A stretch of 47,375 nt of DNA from an uncultured Acidobacteriota bacterium (GTDB taxonomy: Bacteria > Acidobacteriota > Terriglobia > Bryobacterales > Bryobacteraceae): contig CADECY010000071.1 in assembly GCA_902825945.1 (NCBI GenBank), positions 1-47,375 of the forward strand, read 5' to 3'. The notes beneath the pieces are model-generated. The model was not told the DNA's origin, searched no databases, and saw nothing but the letters and a program-made list of their open reading frames with translations. The translations under genes were made by a program, and so were the position numbers. Position 1 is the stretch's first letter; each line of letters opens with the position of its first letter. Below are positions 33,758 to 44,017 of the stretch, in pieces.

Positions 33758-34108
33758 ATGACCGGACTCCTGCTTCGCTGGATCATCAGCATCGCCGCCC
33801 TGCTCATCGTCGCCAACGTGGTTCCCGGGATCGGAGTCTCCGGCACCAAGGCGATTCTCATCGCCCCAGTGCTGATCGGATTCGTCAACGCAACCCTCGG
33901 AACCCTGCTCAAGATGCTCTCGTTTCCGGTGACGATCCTCACGCTCGGGATGTCGTCCCTGGCGATCAACGGACTCATGCTGATGCTGGTCGCCTATCTC
34001 GTGGACGGATTCCGCGTGGACACCTTCTTCGCCGCATTTTTCGGAAGCATCCTGTTGAGCATCACCAACTGGGTGCTGCGGCTGTTCCTCCCGCGCAAGG
34101 ACGACTGA
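33758..34108 (+). CDS. phage holin superfamily IV / YvlD-type small membrane protein
   Basis: 116 residues with four hydrophobic helices: LLLRWIISIAALLIVANVVP, AILIAPVLIGFVNATLGTLL, PVTILTLGMSSLAINGLMLM and FFAAFFGSILLSITNWVLRL, ending in a basic tail RKDD. The GFVNATLGTLLK and FPVTILTLG segments are typical of the family. Despite the holin label, chromosomal copies such as Bacillus YvlD are not phage genes; they are thought to be envelope-stress or membrane-integrity proteins. No phage genes are nearby. The gene has its own terminator-bounded position between the TPR-like gene and the orphan gene. Confidence 0.88.
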   Translation: MTGLLLRWIISIAALLIVANVVPGIGVSGTKAILIAPVLIGFVNATLGTLLKMLSFPVTILTLGMSSLAINGLMLMLVAYLVDGFRVDTFFAAFFGSILLSITNWVLRLFLPRKDD

Positions 34109-34226
34109 CATTTTTTCAGAAATAATCTTGAATATTTCCGCCGATTTATGATAACAATAGATTGACGGACGGCGTTGCCCGACCGAGCGAGGCGCGCGTT
34201 GCCGCGGCCGGATTGAACCATCAGGT

Positions 34227-35609
34227 ATGCGGCAAATGGTATCGAACTCACGAGTCTTGTTTCACCGGTTCTGGCTGCGCGAGAGCTGGACCCAACCGAT
34301 TGTTCCCGATTTTCAGGAAACAATCGATACGGATTTTCCCGCCGAATTCGACTGGCGGATGGAAGGTGACCGCGCTCCCTACCGTGTCGAGGTTTCGCTG
34401 CGGGGTTCCGCGGGCCAGCGCCCGGAACCACTGATCATCGATCCAGCGCTCACGGGAACCAAGGCGGCACGCAAGCGCTGGATCGCCGGCCTGCTGGCGC
34501 ATCGCAACGGAGCCGCGCCCGCATGGAACGGCTCGGTGCCAGTGGAGTTGCACCTGCCGTGCGTCGACCGGCGGGGTGCTTCGAACTGGGAAACCGAAGC
34601 GAGCGCGGCGCGCGTGACCGAGGACGGAGCGATCTATCTGCAGGATCCGGGAATGCATCAAGCGCGCGTGAACGCAGCGCTCACGATTCTTTTCCGCGGC
34701 TCGAGGGTGCATGCCCCATTCCACTCGCGATTCACCGACATCCGCACGTTGGACCAGGAGACGGCGCTTTATCAACTGCCTCCGGTGCTCGACCGCTACG
34801 GCTTGGGTGAAGGATGGAAGGAGTGGATTGCCGCGCGGCCGGGGCACCGGTTCGACGTTTCGATCCTGCTGCGGCTGAAGGCGGATGCCGCGCAGGCGTG
34901 GGTGGAGATTCCGGGTCCTAGGCAGGCGGCATTCTACGACCGGCTCATCCAGCTCTCGAACGCCGTGCAGGCTTCGCTGCGCGTCTGGCTGAGTTACCTC
35001 TACTTTCAGGATGTCGCGCACTACCGTGATCCGGCCAAGGCGTGGCCGATGATCGTATTCAGTGCGATGAGGCCGTTCCGCAGCAAGTCCCGCGCGGACT
35101 ATTCCTACGAGGTAACCGACCATTCCTCGGTTCAGCGGGCGCTTTGGGGCGTGCTGCCCGCACTCGAAGATGAGATGAGGCGGATCGCCCCGCGTATGGA
35201 TTCGCTGCCCGTGACATTGCAACAGATGTATTCGCAGCGCCGCACCCCCGAAATGGTGCGCGAGGCGGGCCGCTTCCCAAGGCTGTTCGGAGCGCTACTG
35301 TTCGGCGAACGCGAGATCGTGGAAGCGTTCCTTCGGTTCGCGCAACATATCCACGAAGCGATCCCGATCGGCAAGCCGGATGGGATCGTCAAGCACGGCT
35401 CGGCGCTGTACCGCAAGATCGAACGGCGGCTTGCCTCCATCTACGGCTCGCTCGACTTCGGACACCTGGCTCCGATGATTCTGCTCGAGGCCACGTCCGC
35501 CCTTGCATCGGCCACTGGATATTCCTTCCCCGTCGAGGCCATGGTTCGGATTCGCGACCGCGACGAGGGTGCGGACTACTACAGTGCAAATTCTTCCTTC
35601 ACGGGGTGA
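34227..35609 (+). CDS. uncharacterised 460-residue protein
   Basis: 460 residues; I do not recognise a family. No signal peptide or membrane helix. The N-terminal part (about 20-170) looks beta-rich (IDTDFPAEFDWRMEGDRAPY, VEVSLRGSAGQRPEPLIID), with LHLPCVDRRGASNWETEASA. The C-terminal 250 residues are mainly helical with many Arg and aromatic residues (YDRLIQLSNAVQASLRVWLS, YLYFQDVAHYRDPAKAWPMI, RFLRFAQ-type helices). The preceding 118 bases are AT-rich (TTGAAT at about 34127, then TATGATAACAAT), which suggests a dedicated promoter. The ATG at 34227 or the GTG at 34239 could be the start. The BON gene follows after 32 bases. Confidence 0.72.
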   Translation: MRQMVSNSRVLFHRFWLRESWTQPIVPDFQETIDTDFPAEFDWRMEGDRAPYRVEVSLRGSAGQRPEPLIIDPALTGTKAARKRWIAGLLAHRNGAAPAWNGSVPVELHLPCVDRRGASNWETEASAARVTEDGAIYLQDPGMHQARVNAALTILFRGSRVHAPFHSRFTDIRTLDQETALYQLPPVLDRYGLGEGWKEWIAARPGHRFDVSILLRLKADAAQAWVEIPGPRQAAFYDRLIQLSNAVQASLRVWLSYLYFQDVAHYRDPAKAWPMIVFSAMRPFRSKSRADYSYEVTDHSSVQRALWGVLPALEDEMRRIAPRMDSLPVTLQQMYSQRRTPEMVREAGRFPRLFGALLFGEREIVEAFLRFAQHIHEAIPIGKPDGIVKHGSALYRKIERRLASIYGSLDFGHLAPMILLEATSALASATGYSFPVEAMVRIRDRDEGADYYSANSSFTG

Positions 35610-35641
35610 GAATTTTCGCCGCCGTTTCGCACTAATTTAGT

Positions 35642-36031
35642 GTGAGAACTCTCGTGCTCCTCCTCATCGCGCTGGTGGCCCCGCCGTCGGCCCCGGCTGC
35701 CTCGCGAGCCTCGAAGCAGGCCGCATCCTCCCAACGGCAGTTGCCCGATCCGGAACTCGAACAGGCGATTCGCGCGCGGTTTGCGCGCTCGAAGATCTCG
35801 GTGAACAAGTTTACAGTCCGCGTACAAGGCGGCACGGCGACGATCGAAGGCAAGACGAACGTCATTCAACACAAGGCCACCGCGACCCGGCTGGCCAGGC
35901 TGGCCGGCGCGCGGACGGTCCGGAATCAGATCGAAGTGTCCGAGCAGGGCAAGGAGGCCGCCGCGAAGAATCTGGCCGAGGGTCGAAGGCGGGCCCAGGT
36001 GAAGCGCTCCGAGGCGCCGGAGAAGCGATAA
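35642..36031 (+). CDS. BON domain protein
   Basis: 129 residues from a GTG at 35642, opening with a signal peptide (MRTLVLLLIALVAPPSAPAA). Residues ~37-100 form one BON domain (ELEQAIRARFARSKISVNKF, VRVQGGTATIEGKTNVIQHK, then ARLAGARTVRNQIEVS); the VQGGTATIEG turn is the family signature. The remaining ~30 residues are a basic tail. BON domains bind phospholipid or peptidoglycan in OsmY and related periplasmic proteins. No Shine-Dalgarno is seen, and a small inverted repeat CACTAATTTAGTG (35630-35642) runs into the start codon, so initiation may be weak or controlled. Confidence 0.78.
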   Translation: MRTLVLLLIALVAPPSAPAASRASKQAASSQRQLPDPELEQAIRARFARSKISVNKFTVRVQGGTATIEGKTNVIQHKATATRLARLAGARTVRNQIEVSEQGKEAAAKNLAEGRRRAQVKRSEAPEKR

Positions 36032-36079
36032 CCGCGAAACGGCCGGCGCGAGCCGGATTGCCCGCGATATCATTTGGGT

Positions 36080-36979
36080 TTGCCCGAACTCCCTGACGTC
36101 ACCGTATACATCGAGGCAATCGGCGAACGCGCTCTCGGCCAGCGGCTCGAGGCGGTGCGGCTCGGTAGCATTTTCCTGTTGCGGACCGTCGAACCGCCCC
36201 TCGAAGCGGTACAGGGACGCAAACTCGCCGGGTTACGGAGGATCGGCAAGCGGATCGCATTCGGCTTTGAGGGCGATCTCTGGATGGTCCTGCACCTGAT
36301 GATCGCCGGCCGGCTGCATTGGACCACGAAGCGTCCGAAGGTGGACGGGCGGCGGAATCTCGCGTCGTTCGACTTTCCGGCGGGCAGTCTCTCCCTCACC
36401 GAGGCGGGAACCCGGAAGCGCGCCTCGCTCCACATGGCGGCGGGAGAGGAAGGCCTGCGTGCCCTCGATCCCGGTGGAATCGAGGTGCTCGATTGCTCGC
36501 TCGAAGAATTCGCGGTGGCCTTGACCGCGGAGAACCACACGCTGAAACGTGTGCTCACCGATCCGCGAACGTTCAGCGGAATCGGAAATGCCTACTCGGA
36601 CGAGATTCTACATCGCGCGCGGCTCTCCCCGATCGCGCTTTCTCAAAAGCTGAGCCGCGAGGAGATCGGGCGTCTGCATGGCGCGATGAAGGAATCGCTC
36701 GGATACTGGGTCGAGCGTCTGCGCGCGGATGCCGCGGGCGGATTCCCCGAAGGCGTCACGGCGTTTCGCGAAGGGATGGCGGTCCATGGACGCCACGGAC
36801 TCCCCTGCCCCGATTGCGGCGAGAAAGTGCAGCGTATTCGCTATGCGAGCAACGAGACGAATTACTGCCCGCGATGCCAGACCGGCGGCAAGCTTCTCGC
36901 CGACCGGGCGCTGTCCCGCTTGCTCGGTAAGGATTGGCCCAGTACGCTCGAGGGATTGGAAGCACTGAAGCGGCGATAG
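36080..36979 (+). CDS. Fpg/Nei-family DNA glycosylase
   Basis: 299 residues from the TTG at 36080, chosen because it yields MPELPDV: after Met removal Pro2 must be the N-terminus, as it is the Schiff-base nucleophile. Glu3 and Lys57 (RRIGKRIAF) are at the canonical positions. These enzymes excise oxidised bases and cut the backbone by beta/delta elimination. The zinc finger is present (CPDCG ... NYCPRC). Two features differ from E. coli Fpg: the conserved zinc-finger Arg (R258) is replaced by Asn in YASNETNYC, and about 33 residues follow the last Cys (TGGKLLADRALSRLL) where Fpg ends at once. It is therefore probably a distinct Nei-like subfamily. The MFS gene starts 12 bases downstream. Confidence 0.9.
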   Translation: MPELPDVTVYIEAIGERALGQRLEAVRLGSIFLLRTVEPPLEAVQGRKLAGLRRIGKRIAFGFEGDLWMVLHLMIAGRLHWTTKRPKVDGRRNLASFDFPAGSLSLTEAGTRKRASLHMAAGEEGLRALDPGGIEVLDCSLEEFAVALTAENHTLKRVLTDPRTFSGIGNAYSDEILHRARLSPIALSQKLSREEIGRLHGAMKESLGYWVERLRADAAGGFPEGVTAFREGMAVHGRHGLPCPDCGEKVQRIRYASNETNYCPRCQTGGKLLADRALSRLLGKDWPSTLEGLEALKRR

Positions 36980-36991
36980 ACTAGAAGGAGC

Positions 36992-38209
36992 GTGGGTTCG
37001 AACCGCAAGGCGCTGGCCTTCATCTTCGCGACCGTATTCCTCGATCTTCTGGGCGCCGGGATTCTCCTTCCGGTGATTCCGTACTTCGTGAAGCCCTTTC
37101 GCGCGGACGCGACGACGGTCGGCGTGCTGAGCCTTTCCTTCTTCGCGGCGCAGTTCTTCGCCAGCCCGATCCTCGGCGTGCTATCGGACCGCTATGGCCG
37201 CCGCCCGGTGCTGCTTTCGAGCATCTTCGGATCGGCGTTGGGTTATTTTCTGTTCGGCATCGGAGGATCACTCGCGGTTCTCTTCTTCGCGCGCCTTCTC
37301 GACGGATTCACGGGCGGAAACATCTCGACCGCGCAAGCCTACATCGCCGACGTGACGGCGCCCGAGGATCGCGCCAAGAGCTTCGGGTTGATCGGCGTCG
37401 CCTTCGGTCTCGGATTCATGATCGGACCGGCGGCGGGTGGCGCGCTCAGCAAGATCAGCTTGAGCGCACCCGCGTGGGCCGCGGGGATACTGGGCTTGGC
37501 GACCACGATCTTCGGATACTTCGTTCTTCCAGAGTCGCTCCCTCCCGCGCGCCGCCGTCGCGGACCTTTGGCTCTCCGAGACTTCAATCCGTTTCTCGCG
37601 TTGCGCGGAGCTCTCGACCGGCCTGCGCTGCGATTGCTCCTGTTCGCGGTTTTCGTGTTCAACGTCGCCAACTCGGCGCTGCACTCGAACTTCCCAGTGT
37701 TCACGAGCGCACGCTTCGGCTATGGGCCGGACTGGAATGGCGTGCTCCTGGCGCTCGTCGGCGTGACCGCGGGTTTGACCCAAGGGCTGATGGTGCGGCG
37801 TCTCGCGCCTGTTTACGGCGAGCGGAAACTGGTGCTGGCGGGCCTGGTGCTGGCCGCCGTGACGTTCGCCTGGATCGCCGCCGCATTCAGCGGTTGGGCA
37901 CTGTGTGGCGCGCTGATGGCAAACGCGGTTGGGGTGTCGCTCGCGGCGCCCTCGTTCACAGGGCTGGTCTCGCAGGCTGCGGGCGAAAGAGAACAGGGCA
38001 CGATCCTCGGAGCGATGACGGCGATCTCATGCCTCGGCCGCGTCGCGGGTCCGCTATGGGCGGGCGTGACATTCGATTCGCTGGGACCCGGCGCGCCGTA
38101 TTGGACGGCGGCGTTGTGGATTCTCGGCGGACTGTGGCTGGTCCTGCGGGCGCCACGGCCAGCGGCTACGCCCCGCGGGATGGCGGCTAGCGTGGGAGCA
38201 GTTCGGTAA
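36992..38209 (+). CDS. MFS transporter, TetA/DHA1-like
   Basis: 405 residues from the GTG at 36992, preceded by AAGGAG. Twelve hydrophobic helices. GVLSDRYGRRPVLL is the MFS motif A between helices 2 and 3, FGLGFMIGPAAGG is the helix 5 antiporter motif C (G..GP..GG), and FLDLLGAGILLPVIPYF is typical of helix 1 in tetracycline/drug:H+ antiporters. A proton-driven efflux role is likely; the substrate cannot be read off and resistance should not be assumed. It directly follows the DNA glycosylase gene. Its 3' end overlaps that of the convergent HAD gene by 23 bases. Confidence 0.9.
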   Translation: MGSNRKALAFIFATVFLDLLGAGILLPVIPYFVKPFRADATTVGVLSLSFFAAQFFASPILGVLSDRYGRRPVLLSSIFGSALGYFLFGIGGSLAVLFFARLLDGFTGGNISTAQAYIADVTAPEDRAKSFGLIGVAFGLGFMIGPAAGGALSKISLSAPAWAAGILGLATTIFGYFVLPESLPPARRRRGPLALRDFNPFLALRGALDRPALRLLLFAVFVFNVANSALHSNFPVFTSARFGYGPDWNGVLLALVGVTAGLTQGLMVRRLAPVYGERKLVLAGLVLAAVTFAWIAAAFSGWALCGALMANAVGVSLAAPSFTGLVSQAAGEREQGTILGAMTAISCLGRVAGPLWAGVTFDSLGPGAPYWTAALWILGGLWLVLRAPRPAATPRGMAASVGAVR

Positions 38210-38818
38210 GCGAGTCCACCCAGTAGTCGGGCTCCCAGCGTCTCATCTCTTCGTGGTTCCCGTAGCCGTAGCGGACCGCGCAGGTTTTGACCCCTGCCCG
38301 GCGTCCGGCTTCCATGTCGGGGCCAGCGTCACCGATCAGCAGGCAATCCTCAGGCTTGGCGCCCAGCGCGTCGAGCGAGCGGAAGATCACGTCGGGGGCG
38401 GGTTTGCTCGGAAAGCCGTCGGTTCCCTGCACGTGATCGAAGTAGGGCAGGAATCCGAACTTGTCGAGCACGATCCGCGTGGTGGGCGTGCCCTTCGTGG
38501 TCGCGGTGGATTTCCGTCCGCCGAGCCTGGACACGGCTTCGAGCGCGCCGGGATACGGAAACGTATTGCGGTGCTCGCGCGCCGGATAGAGCCCGCGATA
38601 TTCGACCACGAGGGAATCGCGCTGTTCGGGCGTGTACTCCGGAAACAAGTCCGCGAACAGATCGAGGAGGTGGTGTCCGATGTAGCTCCGAAGCTTTTCG
38701 AACGGGACGTTGTTCTGGTGAGTCTTCGACAGCACCTGCTGGACGGCTCCGCAGATATCGGCGGCCGAGTCGACCAGAGTGCCGTCGATATCGAACAGAT
38801 AGACCGGAAACCGGGGAA

Positions 38819-38822
<4 letters not shown>
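38187..38822 (-). CDS. HAD-family phosphatase, phosphoglycolate phosphatase-like
   Basis: 211 residues from a TTG at 38822 that overlaps the ftsH stop (TTGA). LFDIDGTLVDSAADI is HAD motif I, with the catalytic Asp pair; ATTKGTPT is motif II (Thr), the Lys lies before GFLPYFDHVQGTDGF, and LLIGDAGPDMEAG is motif IV. The helical cap after motif I is the type C1 cap of the Gph/PGM branch. A small phosphorylated metabolite such as 2-phosphoglycolate is the likely substrate. It is the last gene of the chain quinoprotein-tilS-ftsH-HAD. Confidence 0.9.
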
Positions 38823-40734
<1,912 letters not shown>

Positions 40735-40738
<4 letters not shown>

Positions 40739-42144
40739 GCACTCTCCCAGGCTGCCGTACCACCGCCTACTCTGTCAGACGGCGCAACGGCTCCCTTCGA
40801 TTCATTGTCCCACCATTTTTCGACGTTCACCCGCAGGACACGCCGGGTGTCCATCGTACATCCAGCTTCCGCCGAGGCTCCAAACCGTTTGGCCCAAACG
40901 ATCACGTCGCCCCTCGTAATGATCGGCCAATCCTGGCGATCCCATAAGGGGATTCGCGCGGATTGAAACAGATCATTCACCCTCTGGACACTTCCGTAAT
41001 TCATGGGACGGTAGGCGTCACCCTCGGTCCAGTTGCGGAGTACCAGGGGGCCATCTACCCGATCGGCGTCCAACGCATCACGGTCAGTCCGGGCATCCTC
41101 ATTATAGCCACATTGTTCTAGTACCACCCGGACCCGCTCGCTTCCCCGCCTAATTTCCGCACCGGCCGGAGCCAGTTCCACCGTGTATGGCACGAACGGA
41201 AGCGCGAGATGAACTGAATTCCGCCACCAGACGGCGACGATTCCAGGGATCCGCGCCCGGCGAGGGCAGCCTTGCAACAGCATCCGCAGAATCGTCTCCA
41301 CATGCTCGAATCCGATGCGAGCCAAGTCGCCCTTCACCTCTTCGATCGCCGAGCGGGCCACGTGGCGCAGCAACGCGGGCGACTCCCGGCCGCATTCGCT
41401 GCCGAGCAATACGACGCCACGATGGTGCGGGCGCGCCAAGCGATCCCACGTCTCGCGGACTCGCGCCTGCCAGTAGAGCCGTTCGTCATTGGCAACCGCC
41501 GCGGTGTGCGCCAGCGTGGAGATCAGGCTCGGGTTCCAATCGCGCTCCAGTTGCGGCAGCAGTTCATGCCGGATCCGGTTGCGCGAGAATCGCGTGTCGA
41601 GGTTCGAGCGATCTTCTCGCCACTCGATCTTTCGCGACGCCAGATATTGCAGCACTTCACGGCGCGAAGTTTCGATCAAGGGCCGGACCAGACCTTCCGC
41701 GGTCACGGGCAGGATCGCGGACAGTCCAGTGGTTCCCGCACCCCGCAAGAAGCGGAACAAGACGGTCTCAGCCTGATCGGACCTCGTGTGGGCCGTTGCC
41801 ACCTTATCGAGACCGCGCTCCTTGCGCATGCGTTCGAAGAACGAGAGACGCGCGTGGCGGCCGGCCTGTTCGAGATTCCCACCCGTGGTGTCGAGCCGAA
41901 CCCGCTCGACCACGCATGCACAGTCGAGCCGCCGCGCGAGCGCCTCCACGAACGCCGCATCCCCGTCGGACTCCTCGCCACGCAGCCCATGATTCAGGTG
42001 CAGGACGGTGATCGACACGTGCCAGTCGAGCTCGAGCAGCATGTGGAGCAGCGCCACGGAATCGGCACCGCCGGAAACCGCGACACCGATACGCGCGCCC
42101 GGTTCGAACATCCGGTGGCGCGCGATCGTTTCGGCGATCTTCAT
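40735..42144 (-). CDS. tilS: tRNA(Ile)-lysidine synthase TilS
   Basis: 469 residues from the ATG at 42144 (MKIAETIARHRMFEPG). The N-type ATP pyrophosphatase loop is SGGADS at 24-29, followed by LHLNHGLRGEESD and TAHTRSDQAETVLFRFLRG, the TilS signature. The middle helical part (RNRIRHELLPQLERDWNPSL) and the C-terminal domain with LRNWTEGDAYRP and VNDLFQ (tRNA-binding, TilS C-terminal type) are present. TilS converts the wobble C34 of the AUA-reading tRNA-Ile2 to lysidine and is essential in most bacteria. Start and stop overlap the quinoprotein stop and the ftsH start by four bases each. Confidence 0.96.
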
Positions 42145-43976
42145 TTGAGGGCGAATGCGATGATGTTCGAACCCGCGGCCGTGGCGACATACTGCCGGCT
42201 TCCCACCAGATAGGTCATGGGCGAAGATTTCCAGCCTTGATTGGCGGGGAAGCTCCACAGCAACTTGCCGGAGCGGGCATCCGCGGCGGCGAAATCGCCG
42301 TTGTCGTGTCCAAAGAAGACGAGGCCCCCTTCGGTCGAGAGGACGCCTCCCCAGGTATTCGCGGGCCCGTCCTGTTCGAGTTCCCAGCGGAGTTCGCCGG
42401 TGGCGAGGTCGATCGCGCGCAGATACTTGCGCCCGCGTTCGTTCGGCACACGCTTGGTGTCACCGCCGTAGTGCGATTCACCGGGCTTCCATTCGGCGGG
42501 GCGCTTCGAATAGATCGTGCATTTTTCGAGCGACTGCACGTAGTACAGTCCGGTGCCTGGATGGAAGGCGGTCGAAAACCAGTTGGTGGCGCCCTCGACC
42601 GCTGGACACGCTTTCGTCCCTTCCGGTGTGGGCACCGCTTCGGGCTTGCGAATCGGGCGTCCACTCTTCGGATCGATCCCGCTCGCCCAGGTCAGTCGCT
42701 TGACGAACGGTTTAGCGTAGACGAGCTTCCCACTGGTGCGATCGAGCACGTAGAAGAATCCGTTGCGGTCGGCATGCACTAGCAGCTTCTTTCCGCCGTG
42801 ATCGACCGACATCATGGTCTCGGTGGAATCCCAATCCCAAAGATCATGCGGGGTGAATTGATAATGCCATCTCAATTTACCCGACTTCGGATCGAGCGCG
42901 ATCACCGAGTTCGCGTACAGGTTGTCGCCTAGCCGGCCGTCGCCGTTGTAGTCGGGACACGGATTCCCCGTGGGCCACAGAATCAGCTCGAGCGATGGAT
43001 CGTATGACCCGGTGAGCCACGTGGCCGCGCAGCCGTGTTTCCAATCGTCGCCCTTCCAGGTTTCCGATCCGGGCTCGCCCGGCGCGGGAACCGTCCAGAA
43101 GCGCCATGCGCGCTTGCCAGTGGAGGGGTCGTAGGCGTCGAGGAATCCGCGTGCTCCTTCGTCTCCGCCGGACATGCCCGCGATCACCAGTCCACCGGCG
43201 ATCAGCGGTGCCGAGGTGGCTCCGTAGTTTTCGCGATGGTCCGCCATTTCCGCTTCCCACAGCAGACGTCCCGTGGCGCGATCGAGCGCAAGCAAGTGGG
43301 CGTTATCAGTAGCGATGAACAGCCGGTGTTCGAGGATCGCGACGCCGCGATTGATGCCACTCGCCGCGTCTCCGGCCATGCCCTTGGTCCGCGGACGGCG
43401 GAATCGCCAGATCTCGCGACCATTGTCGGGCCGAATCGCGTAGGCTTCGTTCGGCGCAGTGACGTACATCACGCCGTCGAAAACGATCGGTGTCATCTGC
43501 AGCCTCGGCGCGCCGGGAATCGAATAGAGCCAAGCGGGCGCGAGACGGCCGGCGTTCTGCTCGTTGATCTGGTTCAGCGGACTGTGACGATTTCCAGAGA
43601 CGTTGCCGTGATAGGTGGGCCAGGAGCCCTCGGGTGGTTTCACGATCTGCTCGAGGCTTGGGCCGTTGATGCGGATCTCCGTCGCGGGCGCGCGCCCGGA
43701 CGCAGTGGGTTCGAGCGACTTCATGTAGGCGACCAAGTCGCCCATCGGAGCGTCAGCGAGCGCGATCGGCGGCATGCCTTTGTCTGGAATGCCTTTGCGG
43801 ACGAGATCGGCGAGGTCGGTCCGCTGGCGGAGGTTGCGATCGGTGATCGCGGGTCCACGCTCGCCGCCCCGGCCATTGGCGCCATGACAGAACGAGCAGT
43901 GGCGAGAGAAGAGCGCCTCCCCGGGGGATTGCGCCCATGAGGCGGCAGCGAAGAGGATGACGAGAATGGCGAGCAT
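42141..43976 (-). CDS. cytochrome c-quinoprotein (PQQ-dehydrogenase-like) fusion lacking vicinal cysteines
   Basis: 611 residues from the ATG at 43976, opening with a signal peptide (MLAILVILFAAASWAQ). Residues ~18-95 are a cytochrome c domain with the haem site C27-SF-C30-H31 and a Met ligand near KGMPPIAL. Residues ~110-611 are an eight-blade propeller of the PQQ alcohol dehydrogenase type (TGNPCPDYNGDGRLGDN, TPHDLWDWDSTETMM, VHADRNGFFYVLDRTSGKLV). Conserved: the Asn in GNP and the catalytic Asp in LWD. Altered: the adjacent Cys pair that stacks on PQQ is absent (GDAASGINRGVA), and the metal Glu position reads Asp in SGGDEGARG. NCBI uses the name acido-empty-quinoprotein for similar acidobacterial proteins, from memory. 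Function without PQQ is uncertain. ATGA-coupled to tilS. Confidence 0.85.
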   Translation of the reverse strand: MLAILVILFAAASWAQSPGEALFSRHCSFCHGANGRGGERGPAITDRNLRQRTDLADLVRKGIPDKGMPPIALADAPMGDLVAYMKSLEPTASGRAPATEIRINGPSLEQIVKPPEGSWPTYHGNVSGNRHSPLNQINEQNAGRLAPAWLYSIPGAPRLQMTPIVFDGVMYVTAPNEAYAIRPDNGREIWRFRRPRTKGMAGDAASGINRGVAILEHRLFIATDNAHLLALDRATGRLLWEAEMADHRENYGATSAPLIAGGLVIAGMSGGDEGARGFLDAYDPSTGKRAWRFWTVPAPGEPGSETWKGDDWKHGCAATWLTGSYDPSLELILWPTGNPCPDYNGDGRLGDNLYANSVIALDPKSGKLRWHYQFTPHDLWDWDSTETMMSVDHGGKKLLVHADRNGFFYVLDRTSGKLVYAKPFVKRLTWASGIDPKSGRPIRKPEAVPTPEGTKACPAVEGATNWFSTAFHPGTGLYYVQSLEKCTIYSKRPAEWKPGESHYGGDTKRVPNERGRKYLRAIDLATGELRWELEQDGPANTWGGVLSTEGGLVFFGHDNGDFAAADARSGKLLWSFPANQGWKSSPMTYLVGSRQYVATAAGSNIIAFALK

Positions 43977-44017
43977 GCTTTCGCCAGTATAGACCCGAAG
44001 CGCTGGCCGGGCGGTTG

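Noticed and set aside
33758..34108. phage holin, hence a prophage
   Set aside because: The family name is historical; no lysis, structural or integrase genes are nearby.
36992..37020. GGTTCGAACC resembling a tRNA T-loop
   Set aside because: It is inside the first codons of the MFS gene and no cloverleaf can be drawn around it.
36992..38209. tetracycline resistance gene
   Set aside because: The MFS motifs place it near TetA-type antiporters, but nothing in the sequence shows drug specificity.
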